Source of the DNA: Clostridia bacterium
GTDB lineage: Bacteria; Bacillota; Clostridia; Saccharofermentanales; Saccharofermentanaceae
Direction of reading: 5' to 3'
Length of the DNA stretch: 56,924 bases
Assembly: GCA_016287245.1 (NCBI GenBank)
Contig: JAEEWG010000019.1
Span: 1 to 56,924 of the forward strand
Below are positions 7,220 through 17,072 of this stretch, piece after piece; the first letter of the stretch is position 1, and the number at the start of each line of letters is the position of its first letter. The notes beneath the pieces are model-generated. The model was given only the letters and a program-made list of their open reading frames with translations. It did no database searches and was not told the origin of the DNA. The position numbers were made by a program, and so were the translations under genes.

Positions 7220-8998
7220 ATGGGTAAGAATCGTTGGGGGCGTCTTTTGAGCGCTCTTATTTGTTTTTCGGTACTGCTGGGCCAGACCGCTTTTCCTGTT
7301 TTTCGAAAAGAACTCGCCGCTTTAGGTAGAAGAACGGTAACCGGGACTTCGGTGAGCCTTGAGAAGAACAATTTCCATGAAGGAACGCTGAAAGTGAAAT
7401 TCCGGCTTTCAGGCTGTTCCACCAAGGACGAGGCCAGCATCAAACTTGTGCTTTCCGATGACGGCATCATCACGAATGGAGCGAACAGTAACGTGACGAG
7501 TTATGTCGGCCCGAGTGAACTCAATTCAGAGACTACGGGATATGCGGAAGGTCCGAGGAATATCTACATTACGACGAAAAACAGAGAAGCCTTACTCGGA
7601 AATGAGGCGATTTCTTTCTCAATTCCTGTACACTGTACGGCCGTTGTCTCCAGCGCGGAAGTCTATGAGGCCAAAGAACATGTCTGTAATGTTCGCGTGG
7701 AACAGGATCTGGCCGGTGACGGAACCAGCAATCGCGCCAAATATTCATATACGAACATGACGGGAACAAATCCCGAGATCAAGCTTGTCAAGGCCTATGA
7801 GAAGAACGGCAAACCCTGTGATATCGATGTCGTTATCTCAGGTAATACCGTATCTGTCGAGGTGCTGACGAAGGATTATTCTCCGATCAAAGATCTTATT
7901 GTCGTGGTAGAGGTGACGAGTAATATCGATTTCGGACTGACGTACAACCGCTACTCTGAAATGACATACAGAAATACACCGACTCCAACGAATACACCTA
8001 CTCCGACAAATACTGCGACCCCGACGAATACGCCGACTCCGACGAACACACCGACGGCCACGCCCACTAATACGCCGACGCCGACAAAGGCTCCGACGAA
8101 AGCTCCTACCAAAGCACCCACGAAGGCGCCGACAAATGTGACGACGAAAGTACCCACGAAAGCACCTGCAGCGACGCCGACGAATGCCCCTACTGTGACA
8201 CCTGCCGGTGGAGAAGGGGTGGTCTCTCCTGTGGGGACGGAGCAGACTACTGTAGAGACATCACCTACGCCTTCTCCGACAGTTCCGCCGGAGACGACGA
8301 AGAAAGAGACCGAGACTTCGAAGGAAGAGACTTCCGAATTGACGGAACCTTCGATCTCAGAAGAACCTTCCGCGGAGACGGAAACTCCTTCGGAAGAAAA
8401 CGAAGACCCGGGAGAGGGAAAAGAATCGGAGGTGCCACCGGTTATCGCACCGCTTGGGGCAGATGATACCGAGAATACGGATCCTTCTGAGGAAACTTCA
8501 GAAGAAACTGCTACTTCGTCGACAGCAGCAGGCGCGGGACCCGTGGCCAGATCGGAAGTTCCGGATGCGGATTATTCATCGTGGATCTGGATGCTGATCC
8601 TCGCGATCTTAGTCATCATCGCATACATTCGATATAGTCACCTGGCGAAAAAGGACATGCCGTTTATCGAGATCATGAAGAACATGATCCCCGTAATGCC
8701 GATCGTCGCCTGGTTCAAGAACCTGAAGATAGGCGATCGTATCCGTGATCTTAGGATCGCTGACAGATTGAATGATCTTCAGATCGTGGATCTTGTGAAA
8801 GAGAAATTCGGAAAGAAAAAGGTGAGTGCTCCGGAGGAGCCAAAGCCGCAGGTCATGAACGGATATCTCCAAAAGCCGGTGACCGGTGTGGCCAGTGCGC
8901 AGGCGCTTCGTCCGATACGATCCAACACATCGCCCGATCGTTTTACTCATCCGAGAAGCAGCGCTTCGGATGCAGGGATGAGTGGAGAACAGAAATAG
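7220..8998 (+). CDS. Membrane-anchored Thr/Pro-rich surface protein, paralogue 2
   Basis: A 592-residue paralogue of the preceding gene. It starts with a signal peptide (WGRLLSALICFSVLLGQTAF), then a larger extracellular region of about 200 residues without a recognised domain (SVSLEKNNFHEGTLKVKFRL onward). A TPTNTPTP/APTKAPTK spacer (about 7975-8205) and a Ser/Thr/Glu-rich linker follow. One transmembrane helix (SSWIWMLILAILVIIAYIRY) leads to a basic and then mixed cytoplasmic tail that ends with the shared GYLQKPVTGVASAQALRP block. The tail is longer than in paralogue 1 because of a repeated helix-like insert (IGDRIRDLRIADRLNDLQIV). ATG at 7220 has GGAGG at a nine-base distance; the in-frame ATG at 7214 is too close. 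The function is unknown. Confidence 0.75.
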   Translation: MGKNRWGRLLSALICFSVLLGQTAFPVFRKELAALGRRTVTGTSVSLEKNNFHEGTLKVKFRLSGCSTKDEASIKLVLSDDGIITNGANSNVTSYVGPSELNSETTGYAEGPRNIYITTKNREALLGNEAISFSIPVHCTAVVSSAEVYEAKEHVCNVRVEQDLAGDGTSNRAKYSYTNMTGTNPEIKLVKAYEKNGKPCDIDVVISGNTVSVEVLTKDYSPIKDLIVVVEVTSNIDFGLTYNRYSEMTYRNTPTPTNTPTPTNTATPTNTPTPTNTPTATPTNTPTPTKAPTKAPTKAPTKAPTNVTTKVPTKAPAATPTNAPTVTPAGGEGVVSPVGTEQTTVETSPTPSPTVPPETTKKETETSKEETSELTEPSISEEPSAETETPSEENEDPGEGKESEVPPVIAPLGADDTENTDPSEETSEETATSSTAAGAGPVARSEVPDADYSSWIWMLILAILVIIAYIRYSHLAKKDMPFIEIMKNMIPVMPIVAWFKNLKIGDRIRDLRIADRLNDLQIVDLVKEKFGKKKVSAPEEPKPQVMNGYLQKPVTGVASAQALRPIRSNTSPDRFTHPRSSASDAGMSGEQK

Positions 8999-9020
8999 AT
9001 TTTAAAGACAGATTTAAAAT
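8999..9020. repeat. Small AT-rich inverted repeat
   Basis: ATTTTAAA (8999-9006) and TTTAAAAT (9013-9020) pair perfectly around a six-base loop right after the stop codon. There is no following T-tract, so it is a weak terminator candidate at best. Confidence 0.3.
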
Positions 9021-9059
9021 GTACAAATAGAGTCGAATTGGGATAATTATGCTTCTCCC

Positions 9060-9843
9060 TCGATGATGAGAGATATTCTGTAGTTTTGATATTCTATAAA
9101 CATTCTGTAAATGATTATGCGCAATTATTGCTCGGAATTGCTCTGCAACGTTATAATGGTTTTAAGGTTTGGGGTTATGTAGTAGGGGAGGTATCCTATG
9201 AAGAATTATCGTATCCTTTCATTGATAGCTGTTGTTTTAACCATGTCGATTCTCTCTTCGTATGTATTTGCAGATGGAGGTGATGAGAATGACCGGAAAA
9301 ACGATGGACCGATCGAGGAAACGCAGATCGACGAAGACTTGAACCGACAGATTCTGGAATATCTTGAAAATCTTGACGAAAGTGAACTGGATCCTAACAG
9401 AAACGAAGATCATTATGAGCACCGTTCTGATAAAGAAATAATTGAACAATGGGAACAGGAAGAACGGGAGCACCCTTGCGGGATAGAAGAGCTTCCTGTT
9501 TTGGACGATAGTAATCCCCCGGATAGAGATACTGATCCTACCGGTTTTTATTCAATAGGGAGTGACCTATATTATACAGATCCGGTTACGAATGTAAGGT
9601 ACTGTAATACGACGCTGACTTACGAACATATTGTCTTTACCTTCGGGTCTGATTACAAGGTAACATCGATTGTTCCCGTAAATGCTTATTCCAGCAATCG
9701 CAGAGTTAAGATCCTTCTGGAGGCATTTAATTGGATCGGTACACCTTATGCCCTGTATTCAGATATGCCCGATGAGTTCTCTTGCGGTGGATATGTTGCT
9801 TATGTGTATTTAAAGGCTCTGGGAGTGGATATCGGCGTCGGCT
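9060..9843 (+). repeat. Duplicated NlpC cassette, promoter and 5' part, copy A
   Basis: Bases 9060-9843 match 52200-52984 closely, including the promoter, the leader, the ribosome binding site and the first 215 or so codons of the NlpC/P60 gene. There is one single-base length difference, in the G-run before the start codon. The match breaks down inside the catalytic domain. Confidence 0.85.
9128..9157 (+). promoter_or_regulatory. Promoter of NlpC/BspA cassette A
   Basis: TTGCTC at 9128-9133 and TATAAT at 9152-9157, spacer 18 bases, 41 bases before the start codon. The same boxes in the same positions occur in cassette B at 52268-52297. Confidence 0.6.
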
Positions 9844-10832
9844 CCTGGTATCAGATTTATTGCATTGATCAAGGTATTACAAGTACTATAAATGCTGACG
9901 TGAATATGGAACCGGAAGAAATAACTGAGTCAGAACTCCTTCCCGGGGATGTCATCTATTGGAATAGCCCTGTATGTGCAGCTAGGCAAAGTGCATGCCC
10001 GTATTTGTCTAATCATCCAAGCCCGTGCCCGTTCCTTTACGGGATCCATCACTCAGCTATTTATATTGGAAATGGGCAAGTGGCAGAATCCGCATCTGGC
10101 CGTGGCGTGATTGTAGGAGATATTCGGGATATGACAGCAAATGGATTAACCATTTACCGTTATGTTCGATATATCAACGAGGATGTAGCGCTTAATGCGG
10201 TAACAGATCTTCAGGCGGAACCTGCTGGAAAGCATAAAGTATCCCTTGAGTGGACAAGTAACCGATATACAGATGGCTATCTCATCTATTCGAGAAAGAA
10301 TAATGTGTATGCATATTGTGGAATGACCAGAGTGAAATATGAAGTTTCCCCTCAGCAGCCACTACCTACTCCGTACCCGAATCAGCCGCCTATATTTGTA
10401 GAAGATCTCGCGCGTCGCTTTGTGAGTCGTTATTTGGATGATAAAGCGCTTTCCTCAGGAAATGGTTACTATGTCTTCCCATATGTGACGGATTATAGTG
10501 GTACTATGTATCCAGGGACAGTGAGTATCATGGTTTCTGCGGATGGTATCTGTACAGCGGTTCCCAATCTTACCCTAACAGAACAAGTGGGTTCAATAAA
10601 ACTGGATTGGGGAAGTTCTGCCGAAGCGGAAGGATATCTTATCTATGGAATACGAGGTGGAGGAACATATGGCTATATTGGCATGACATCAGGAAATAGT
10701 AACACTACTTATATAGATAATATGGCATCCACTACACTGCTAAACCGTTATTGGGTATTCCCATTTTTCTATGAAGGTGGGGCTGTAGTACCTGGAGTAC
10801 AATCTGAAGAAGTGAATGGATACGCACATTAA
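9198..10832 (+). CDS. Secreted NlpC/P60-family protein with two C-terminal beta modules (copy A)
   Basis: A 544-residue secreted protein. A signal peptide (ILSLIAVVLTMSILSSYVFA) leads into an acidic region of about 90 residues. The NlpC/P60 domain spans about 170-335: catalytic Cys in EFSCGGYVAYVYLKALG, the LLPGDVIYW strand, and the catalytic His in GIHHSAIYIGNGQVAES. The family cleaves peptide bonds in peptidoglycan stems or acts on related amides. A Cys-containing insertion (C-x6-C-x9-C) just before the catalytic His is unusual. The C-terminus holds two beta-sandwich-like modules marked by DGYLIYSRK, YYVFPYV and RYWVFPF, which are also present in the BspA-like protein encoded 33 bases downstream. 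No membrane anchor is seen. ATG at 9198 follows GGGGAGG. Confidence 0.8.
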   Translation: MKNYRILSLIAVVLTMSILSSYVFADGGDENDRKNDGPIEETQIDEDLNRQILEYLENLDESELDPNRNEDHYEHRSDKEIIEQWEQEEREHPCGIEELPVLDDSNPPDRDTDPTGFYSIGSDLYYTDPVTNVRYCNTTLTYEHIVFTFGSDYKVTSIVPVNAYSSNRRVKILLEAFNWIGTPYALYSDMPDEFSCGGYVAYVYLKALGVDIGVGSWYQIYCIDQGITSTINADVNMEPEEITESELLPGDVIYWNSPVCAARQSACPYLSNHPSPCPFLYGIHHSAIYIGNGQVAESASGRGVIVGDIRDMTANGLTIYRYVRYINEDVALNAVTDLQAEPAGKHKVSLEWTSNRYTDGYLIYSRKNNVYAYCGMTRVKYEVSPQQPLPTPYPNQPPIFVEDLARRFVSRYLDDKALSSGNGYYVFPYVTDYSGTMYPGTVSIMVSADGICTAVPNLTLTEQVGSIKLDWGSSAEAEGYLIYGIRGGGTYGYIGMTSGNSNTTYIDNMASTTLLNRYWVFPFFYEGGAVVPGVQSEEVNGYAH

Positions 10833-10865
10833 ACTCCTGTGCAAACAGAAGAAAGGAGAATTCTT

Positions 10866-13724
10866 ATGAAAGCCAAATTAAATGTAATCCTTTTGTTGAC
10901 GTGCGTCTTACTTTTGCCGATGATTCTTTTCTATCCTGTAAAAGTACAGGCGGCTACGATTATCGCGTCAGGTTCTTGTGGAGTAGATAGTGATCCTGAT
11001 TCTGTTACATGGACTCTTGATAGTGAAGGAACACTTGAGTTTTCAGGTTCGGGATATATGCGGAGATACAGTACGCCATCTCTTGCCAGAGTTCACTGGC
11101 CGGATGAATTAGTCCCATGGGGAGATCACATTTCCGACATAAAGAAAGTGGTCATCAATGATGGAGTCCTTTCCATTGGAGCATATTTGTTTTCGGAACA
11201 TGTAAATCTTTCTGAAGTTATCATTGCCTCAAGTGTAAGTGAAATAGGACATAGAGCCTTTGACCACTGTTCGTCTTTGAAAACTGTTGTGCTTCCACAG
11301 AATTTGAGAAGCTTTGGTGATTATGTGTTCAATTATTGTACAAATCTGCGTACTATTACTATTCCGTCGAAAGTAACCTACATTCCCGAAGGAGCATTTT
11401 ATGCCTGCTCCGGTTTGGTATCGGTCACACTGAACAATGTAGCTTCTATAGGCAAGAAGGCCTTTGTCAATTGCAAATCATTATCACAAATTACGTTGCC
11501 TTCGAGTCTTTCCTCGATGGGCGAATCTGCATTCTATGGGTGTTCTTCCATTAAAACCATCTCGCTTCCAGCGAAGCTGACAAAGCTTCCAAAGAATGCT
11601 TTTGCAAAGTGTACTTCCCTTACAAGTGTTATGTTCTCTAATACGATGACAGAAATTGGAGAGCTTGCGTTTGAAGGGTGTACATCGCTTTCTATCAATG
11701 CGTTGCCTTCGAGTCTTTCCTCGATGGGCGAATCTGCATTCTTTGGATGTTCTTCCATTAAAACCATCTCGCTTCCGGCAAACCTGACAAAGCTTCCAAA
11801 GAAAGCTTTTGCAAAGTGTACTTCCCTTACAAGTGTAACGTACCCAAATACGATTACAGAAATTGGAGACTATGCGTTTGAAGGGTGTACATCGCTTTCT
11901 GTCAATTCGCTCCCATCCTCCTTGCTGGTGCTGGGAGATGGGTCTTTTTCAGGATGCAAATTTCCATCAAGATTTGAACTTCCGTCTAATTTGATCCGAC
12001 TCGGAGGCTCTTTCTTTGTGGGGACAGGGATAACTGAGGTGGTCATACCGGAAAGTGTAACTGAAATCGGACCTCAGGCATTTGCAGGCTTGACATTTAC
12101 TTCGATCAAGCTTCCGGATCATCTTCAAACTCTGGGACAAGCTGCTTTCTACAACTGTATAAACCTATCCGCTATTCATCTTCCCGATTCGATCCAAGAA
12201 ATGGGGTCGTCAGTTTTCTATGGATGTACTTCGCTTACATCAGTCACGATACCTGAAGGAGTTAAGGTGTTGAGCGGGACTTTTACCGGTTGTACAAATC
12301 TGAAAAAAGTATCTCTTCCTTCCGGGCTGACCACGATTGGCCGAGAGACTTTCTATAACTGCACCTCCCTTACTTCGATAACTATACCTTCCGGTGTAAC
12401 TGTAATCGACAGAAATGCATTCTGTAACACTGCATTAGAAAGGATAGAGATTCCGGAAGGGGTGACAAGTCTTGGATGGTTTGCATTTCAAGACTGCAGA
12501 TCGTTAAAAAGTGTAATTCTCCCGAAAAATGTAAAGGAAATACCTTTCGAGGCATTTTTTAATTGCACCAGTCTTCAGTCAATAACGATTCCGGAAGGCG
12601 TAACATCTATTGCACATATGGCATTTGCCTCTTGCACGTCGCTTGAACGCGTCCAATTGCCTGAAACACTTAATTCCATGGCAGATGGTGTTTTTAGCAA
12701 TTGCGTTTCACTTACCAGTATTGTTATTCCGGCAGGAATCACTGCTCTCGACAATACATTTCTTGGCGATGAAAACCTTTCGCGGATAGTTCTTCTTGGA
12801 GGATCGGGGACAGTTTTTTCTGAATACACATTCAAAAATGTAACTGCAAAGGTTTACTATCCCTCTGGCAAGCCGTGGACGCTCCCGGATATTCCTGCTG
12901 AGAATAACACGCATTTAACATGGATCCCCTATGATACTTTGTACAAAATTGAGTATCGCGCCTCAGCAGAAGATGCGAATCCGATTTTTGATCTTGCGGC
13001 CGAAGGGGAGACTATATATATTATTCCGGATATACTGACAAAACCATACTATACTTTCCAGGGATGGTCGGATTCCAGTTCGGCAACAACCGTGAAGTAT
13101 CGCGCCGGGGATACATATACAGTAGAAGGGAATACTGAGTTTTATGCGGTTTGGAAGAAGATAGACCCACCGGCAGAGGTGACGAATCTGAAGGCAGTCC
13201 CTGCGGGAAAGGGAAGAGTAACACTTACCTGGACAGCAAGCTCCGGCGCTGAAGGCTATCTCATCTACGGACAGAAAAACGGTAAGTATGGTTATGTCGG
13301 CATGACAACTCAGGGCACGACATTTACGGATACCAAGGCTTTGTATGACGATTACAATTTCTACTGGGTATTCCCGTATGTGAAGGACGGTTTCGGGAAT
13401 ATGGTTCCCTGTAATACGGAAACATATGTCTATGCGAAAGGCATTCTGACTGCAGTTACAGGCCTTAAAGCCTCATCGGTTAAAGGTGGAGTAAAGCTTA
13501 CCTGGAATGCGGTGACGGGAGCAGAAGGATACCTGGTCTACGGTATAGTAGCCGGAAAGCCTTACGGCTACGTCGGGATGACGACGAAGGGAACGACCTT
13601 TACAGATAAGACGGCGTCCTCGACGGAGTATAACTACTACTGGGTATTCCCGTACTTTAAGGACAGTAACGGGAAGATGATCGTCGGACAGACCGCAAAG
13701 TATACTTACGGAAGAGCGATCTGA
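10866..13724 (+). CDS. BspA-type leucine-rich-repeat surface protein (copy A)
   Basis: A 952-residue secreted protein. The signal peptide is LNVILLLTCVLLLPMILF. Residues of about 100-660 are roughly 23-residue LRR_5 (BspA/TpLRR) repeats of the form AF.GC.SL..I.LP..L..IG. A Listeria-Bacteroides (Flg_new) repeat follows near 690-760 (YYTFQGWSDSSSATTVKYRA). Two modules with EGYLIYG, YGYVGMTT and YYWVFPYFKD close the protein; the same modules occur in the NlpC protein upstream. BspA proteins bind host or extracellular matrix proteins or other cells; the ligand here is unknown. ATG at 10866 with AGGAGA upstream is chosen over 10839 because it gives a clean signal peptide. There is no membrane or sortase anchor. 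Confidence 0.85.
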   Translation: MKAKLNVILLLTCVLLLPMILFYPVKVQAATIIASGSCGVDSDPDSVTWTLDSEGTLEFSGSGYMRRYSTPSLARVHWPDELVPWGDHISDIKKVVINDGVLSIGAYLFSEHVNLSEVIIASSVSEIGHRAFDHCSSLKTVVLPQNLRSFGDYVFNYCTNLRTITIPSKVTYIPEGAFYACSGLVSVTLNNVASIGKKAFVNCKSLSQITLPSSLSSMGESAFYGCSSIKTISLPAKLTKLPKNAFAKCTSLTSVMFSNTMTEIGELAFEGCTSLSINALPSSLSSMGESAFFGCSSIKTISLPANLTKLPKKAFAKCTSLTSVTYPNTITEIGDYAFEGCTSLSVNSLPSSLLVLGDGSFSGCKFPSRFELPSNLIRLGGSFFVGTGITEVVIPESVTEIGPQAFAGLTFTSIKLPDHLQTLGQAAFYNCINLSAIHLPDSIQEMGSSVFYGCTSLTSVTIPEGVKVLSGTFTGCTNLKKVSLPSGLTTIGRETFYNCTSLTSITIPSGVTVIDRNAFCNTALERIEIPEGVTSLGWFAFQDCRSLKSVILPKNVKEIPFEAFFNCTSLQSITIPEGVTSIAHMAFASCTSLERVQLPETLNSMADGVFSNCVSLTSIVIPAGITALDNTFLGDENLSRIVLLGGSGTVFSEYTFKNVTAKVYYPSGKPWTLPDIPAENNTHLTWIPYDTLYKIEYRASAEDANPIFDLAAEGETIYIIPDILTKPYYTFQGWSDSSSATTVKYRAGDTYTVEGNTEFYAVWKKIDPPAEVTNLKAVPAGKGRVTLTWTASSGAEGYLIYGQKNGKYGYVGMTTQGTTFTDTKALYDDYNFYWVFPYVKDGFGNMVPCNTETYVYAKGILTAVTGLKASSVKGGVKLTWNAVTGAEGYLVYGIVAGKPYGYVGMTTKGTTFTDKTASSTEYNYYWVFPYFKDSNGKMIVGQTAKYTYGRAI
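11496..11909 (+). repeat. Tandem 207-base duplication of three LRR units
   Basis: Bases 11496-11702 and 11703-11909 are two near-identical copies, 207 bases or 69 codons each, equal to three 23-residue repeats. The few differences are mostly single bases, so the duplication looks recent. Confidence 0.85.
13186..13639 (+). repeat. Duplicated BspA 3' end, copy A
   Basis: Coding for the C-terminal beta modules, this segment closely matches 56471-56924 at the right edge. The LRR parts between the two BspA genes are much less alike, so only the ends have been kept similar. Confidence 0.8.
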
Positions 13725-13751
13725 TCTGAAAGTGTGTATTACATAAAATAA

Positions 13752-13790
13752 AAACTGTCCCGATGTATTTCATATCGGGACAGTTTCTTT
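13752..13790. terminator. Bidirectional terminator between bspA copy A and tRNA-Glu
   Basis: AAACTGTCCCGAT (13752-13764) pairs with ATCGGGACAGTTT (13774-13786). T-rich bases follow on the plus strand, and on the minus strand the hairpin is followed by an equally T-rich stretch, so it can serve both the BspA gene and the tRNA. Confidence 0.85.
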
Positions 13791-13792
13791 TG

Positions 13793-13867
13793 TGGTGACC
13801 CTAAGGAGAATCGAACTCCTGATTGCGCCTTGAGAGGGCGCCGTCTTAACCGCTTGACCATAGGGCC
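13793..13867 (-). tRNA. tRNA-Glu (anticodon CTC)
   Basis: Read on the minus strand, the acceptor GGCCCTA pairs with TAGGGTC, followed by A and an encoded CCA. The anticodon stem is GCGCC/GGCGC with loop CTCTCAA, giving anticodon CTC for GAG. The T-arm holds GTTCGATTC. The gene is 75 bases including CCA and stands alone between oppositely oriented protein genes. Confidence 0.93.
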
Positions 13868-14052
13868 GCGTCACCACACACATTTAAGTGCATGAAAGAT
13901 GATACCATAAGATTTCTGGGCATGCAAGTAGGAGAATAGGAATTATCAAAAAAGAATTTGCACACATTTATACTATCTGTTATATACTTTACTACACAAA
14001 TATAGTATACTCTTAAAAAGGAACATATTTTCTAATTGGAGAGAGATAGCAC

Positions 14053-17000
14053 ATGAATGACTATATCCGCATCCGCGGTGCGAGAGAACATAACCTTCAG
14101 AACATCAACCTGGACATACCGAGAGATAAGTTTGTCGTGATCACGGGCCTTTCCGGTTCCGGCAAGTCCTCTCTGGCTTTCGATACTATCTATGCGGAGG
14201 GGCAGAGACGATATGTCGAATCGCTTTCTTCTTATGCCAGACAATTCCTGGGGCAGCTGGAAAAGCCGGATTTTGACAGTATCGACGGTCTTTCTCCGTC
14301 GATCGCCATTGATCAGAAGACGACGAGCCGTAACCCGAGATCCACTGTCGGCACTGTAACGGAAGTATATGACTATTTCCGTCTTCTTTATGCGCGTATC
14401 GGTGTACCGCACTGCTATAAGTGCGGTAAGGAGATACGTTCGCAGTCCATCGATCAGATATTAGAGCAGCTTATGGAATATCGGGAAGGTACCCGAGTGA
14501 TCCTTATGGCTCCTGTTGTCCGCGGGAGAAAGGGTGAGTTCGGAAAACAGATCGAGGATTTCAGGAAGAGCGGGTATGCGAGGATCCGTCTTGATGGTAC
14601 GACCTATGAACTCGATGAGGATGAGATCTCTATCGATAAGAATAAGAAGCATGACCTCGATGTTGTGATCGACAGACTGGTGATCCGGGAAGAATCCAGA
14701 TCGCGTCTTAACGATTCAGCGGAGACGGCACTGAAACTCGCAGATGGCCTTCTGCTTTGTGAGATACAGGTCCCTGTGGAAGGTGAAGACGGGGAAAGGA
14801 CATATGAAAAGTCGGAGGTACTTTTCTCGCAGAAGCTTTCGTGCCCGGACTGCGGCGTCAGCGTGGAGGAGCTTTCCCCGAGAATGTTCTCCTTCAATAA
14901 CCCTTTTGGCGCGTGCCCGGAGTGTTCGGGACTCGGCTCCCACACGAACGTGGATCCGGATCTCTGCGTACAGAATCCGGAAGCTTCGATCAATGAAGGC
15001 GCGATCATGACCGCGGGATGGAAGTTTGACGATCCGAAGAGCTGGGGAAGAGCTTTTATCGAGGCTCTTTCGAAGCGGTATGCTTTTTCTCTGGATACGC
15101 CGTGGAATAAACTCCCGAAGCGGGTACAGGATATTATCCTCTACGGAAACGGCGGGGAGAAACTTCTGATCGATACGAGCAACAGTATCTACCAGAGAGA
15201 ATCGAACTATATGCATGACTGGGAGGGTGTTATACCGAGTGTTGAGAGAAGGAGCCGTGAGGCATCTTCGGAGGAGATCAAGCAGCACTACGACCAGTAT
15301 ATGACGACGACGGACTGTGAAAGCTGCCACGGTGCGCGACTGAAGCCAGCCTCTTTAGCCGTTACGGTCGGCGGGAAGAATATCTTTGAAGTCACAAGTG
15401 TACCGATCAGGAAATGCATTAAGCACCTGCAGAACTTAAATCTCAAGTCCAGAGAGAAGAAGATCGCCGAGCCGATCCTTAAGGAGATCCTGGCTAGACT
15501 CGGGTTTATGGTGGATGTCGGACTCGACTATCTGACTCTTTCCCGTGCGGCGGCGACTCTTTCGGGCGGTGAGGCACAGCGTATCCGTCTGGCGACTCAG
15601 ATAGGATCGAGCCTTACAGGCGTGCTTTATATTCTTGATGAGCCGTCCATCGGCCTTCACCAGAGAGATAATAACCGGCTTCTGGCAACGCTCGATAAAC
15701 TGAAACGCCTCGGAAACACCGTGCTCGTCGTCGAACACGATGAGGACACGATGCGTTCGGCAGATGTTATCGTGGATATGGGCCCGGGCGCCGGAGAACA
15801 CGGCGGTGTCGTCGTGGGCGTCGGTACGGCCGAGGAGATCATGAAGATCCCGGAATCCATCACGGGTCAGTACCTGTCGGGAAATAAGTTTATCCCGGTT
15901 CCGCTCAAGAGGAGAAAGCCGGACGGAAGATACCTCTGTATCCATGGTGCCCGGGAGAATAATCTGAAGGGAATCGATGTGAAGATCCCGATCGGACTGT
16001 TTACCTGTATCACGGGTGTATCCGGTTCAGGTAAGAGTTCTTTGGTAAACGGCATCATCCTTAAGAAGCTGGCGACAGATTTAAATGGCGCGAGAAGATC
16101 GAAGGGTCTGTGTGATAAGATCACGGGTGTCGGGCATCTCGATAAGGTCATTGCCATCGACCAGTCACCGATCGGAAGATCTCCGAGATCGAACCCGGCG
16201 ACATATACCGGATGCTTTGACCTGATACGAGAGCTTTTCGCAAATACTCCGGATGCCAAGGCGAAAGGGTATAAGAACGGACGGTTCAGTTTCAACGTCA
16301 AGGGCGGCCGCTGCGAGGCATGCTCGGGTGACGGTGTCAACCGCATCGAGATGCACTTCCTGCCGGATGTCTATGTCAAGTGTGACGTTTGTAAGGGGAA
16401 GCGCTACAATCGGGAGACTCTCATGGTGAAGTATAAGGGCAAGAATATTGCCGATGTCCTTGCCATGACGGTAGATGAGGCACTTGAATTCTTTAAGAAC
16501 GTACCTCGTATCGCCTCGAAACTGACGACTCTTTCCGAGGTCGGTCTCGGATATATCCGTCTGGGCCAGCCGGCAACACAGCTCTCGGGCGGTGAGGCGC
16601 AGCGCGTGAAATTGGCCACAGAGCTTAGTAAGCGCAGCACGGGTCGTACTTTCTATATTCTGGATGAGCCGACAACGGGCCTTCACATCGCCGACGTGCA
16701 TAAGTTGGTTGACATTTTGAACCGCCTGGCCGAAAATGGTAATACTGTTCTGGTCATCGAGCATAATCTGGACGTTATCAAGACGGCAGATTACATTATC
16801 GATCTCGGACCGGAAGGCGGCGATAAGGGCGGAAATATCGTTGCGCAGGGATCTCCTGAGGAGGTTTGTGCCGTAAGCGGATCTTTTACAGGCCAGTTCT
16901 TAAAGCCGGTCCTGGACAGCACGCTGAAGAGAATGAAGCATGCCGCGCCACAGGATACAACTGAACAGAAAAAGAAGACCGAGAAGGAAGCGATGGAGAT

Positions 17001-17055
17001 CGCAATCGGTCCGAAGCCCAGAAGGAGAAGAAAGCCTCTGGACGATAATGAATAG
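14053..17055 (+). CDS. uvrA: Excinuclease ABC subunit A
   Basis: A 1000-residue damage-recognition ATPase of nucleotide excision repair that loads UvrB. Two ABC modules are seen. The first has Walker [13 protein letters not shown], signature [14 protein letters not shown] and Walker [14 protein letters not shown]. The second has [27 protein letters not shown] and [12 protein letters not shown]. Zinc modules are present as [20 protein letters not shown] with CPECSGLG, and CEACSGDGV with [14 protein letters not shown]. The protein is about 50 residues longer than usual because of a charged C-terminal tail ending in [14 protein letters not shown]. clpE follows after 17 bases, so they are probably co-transcribed. 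A possible TTGCAC/TATATA promoter lies near 13957-13985. Confidence 0.96.
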   Translation: MNDYIRIRGAREHNLQNINLDIPRDKFVVITGLSGSGKSSLAFDTIYAEGQRRYVESLSSYARQFLGQLEKPDFDSIDGLSPSIAIDQKTTSRNPRSTVGTVTEVYDYFRLLYARIGVPHCYKCGKEIRSQSIDQILEQLMEYREGTRVILMAPVVRGRKGEFGKQIEDFRKSGYARIRLDGTTYELDEDEISIDKNKKHDLDVVIDRLVIREESRSRLNDSAETALKLADGLLLCEIQVPVEGEDGERTYEKSEVLFSQKLSCPDCGVSVEELSPRMFSFNNPFGACPECSGLGSHTNVDPDLCVQNPEASINEGAIMTAGWKFDDPKSWGRAFIEALSKRYAFSLDTPWNKLPKRVQDIILYGNGGEKLLIDTSNSIYQRESNYMHDWEGVIPSVERRSREASSEEIKQHYDQYMTTTDCESCHGARLKPASLAVTVGGKNIFEVTSVPIRKCIKHLQNLNLKSREKKIAEPILKEILARLGFMVDVGLDYLTLSRAAATLSGGEAQRIRLATQIGSSLTGVLYILDEPSIGLHQRDNNRLLATLDKLKRLGNTVLVVEHDEDTMRSADVIVDMGPGAGEHGGVVVGVGTAEEIMKIPESITGQYLSGNKFIPVPLKRRKPDGRYLCIHGARENNLKGIDVKIPIGLFTCITGVSGSGKSSLVNGIILKKLATDLNGARRSKGLCDKITGVGHLDKVIAIDQSPIGRSPRSNPATYTGCFDLIRELFANTPDAKAKGYKNGRFSFNVKGGRCEACSGDGVNRIEMHFLPDVYVKCDVCKGKRYNRETLMVKYKGKNIADVLAMTVDEALEFFKNVPRIASKLTTLSEVGLGYIRLGQPATQLSGGEAQRVKLATELSKRSTGRTFYILDEPTTGLHIADVHKLVDILNRLAENGNTVLVIEHNLDVIKTADYIIDLGPEGGDKGGNIVAQGSPEEVCAVSGSFTGQFLKPVLDSTLKRMKHAAPQDTTEQKKKTEKEAMEIAIGPKPRRRRKPLDDNE

Positions 17056-17072
17056 AAGCAGGTTTGGAATAA

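Noticed and set aside
13793..13867. tRNA-Glu as an integration site of a mobile element
   Set aside because: No integrase gene and no repeat of the tRNA 3' end was found nearby.
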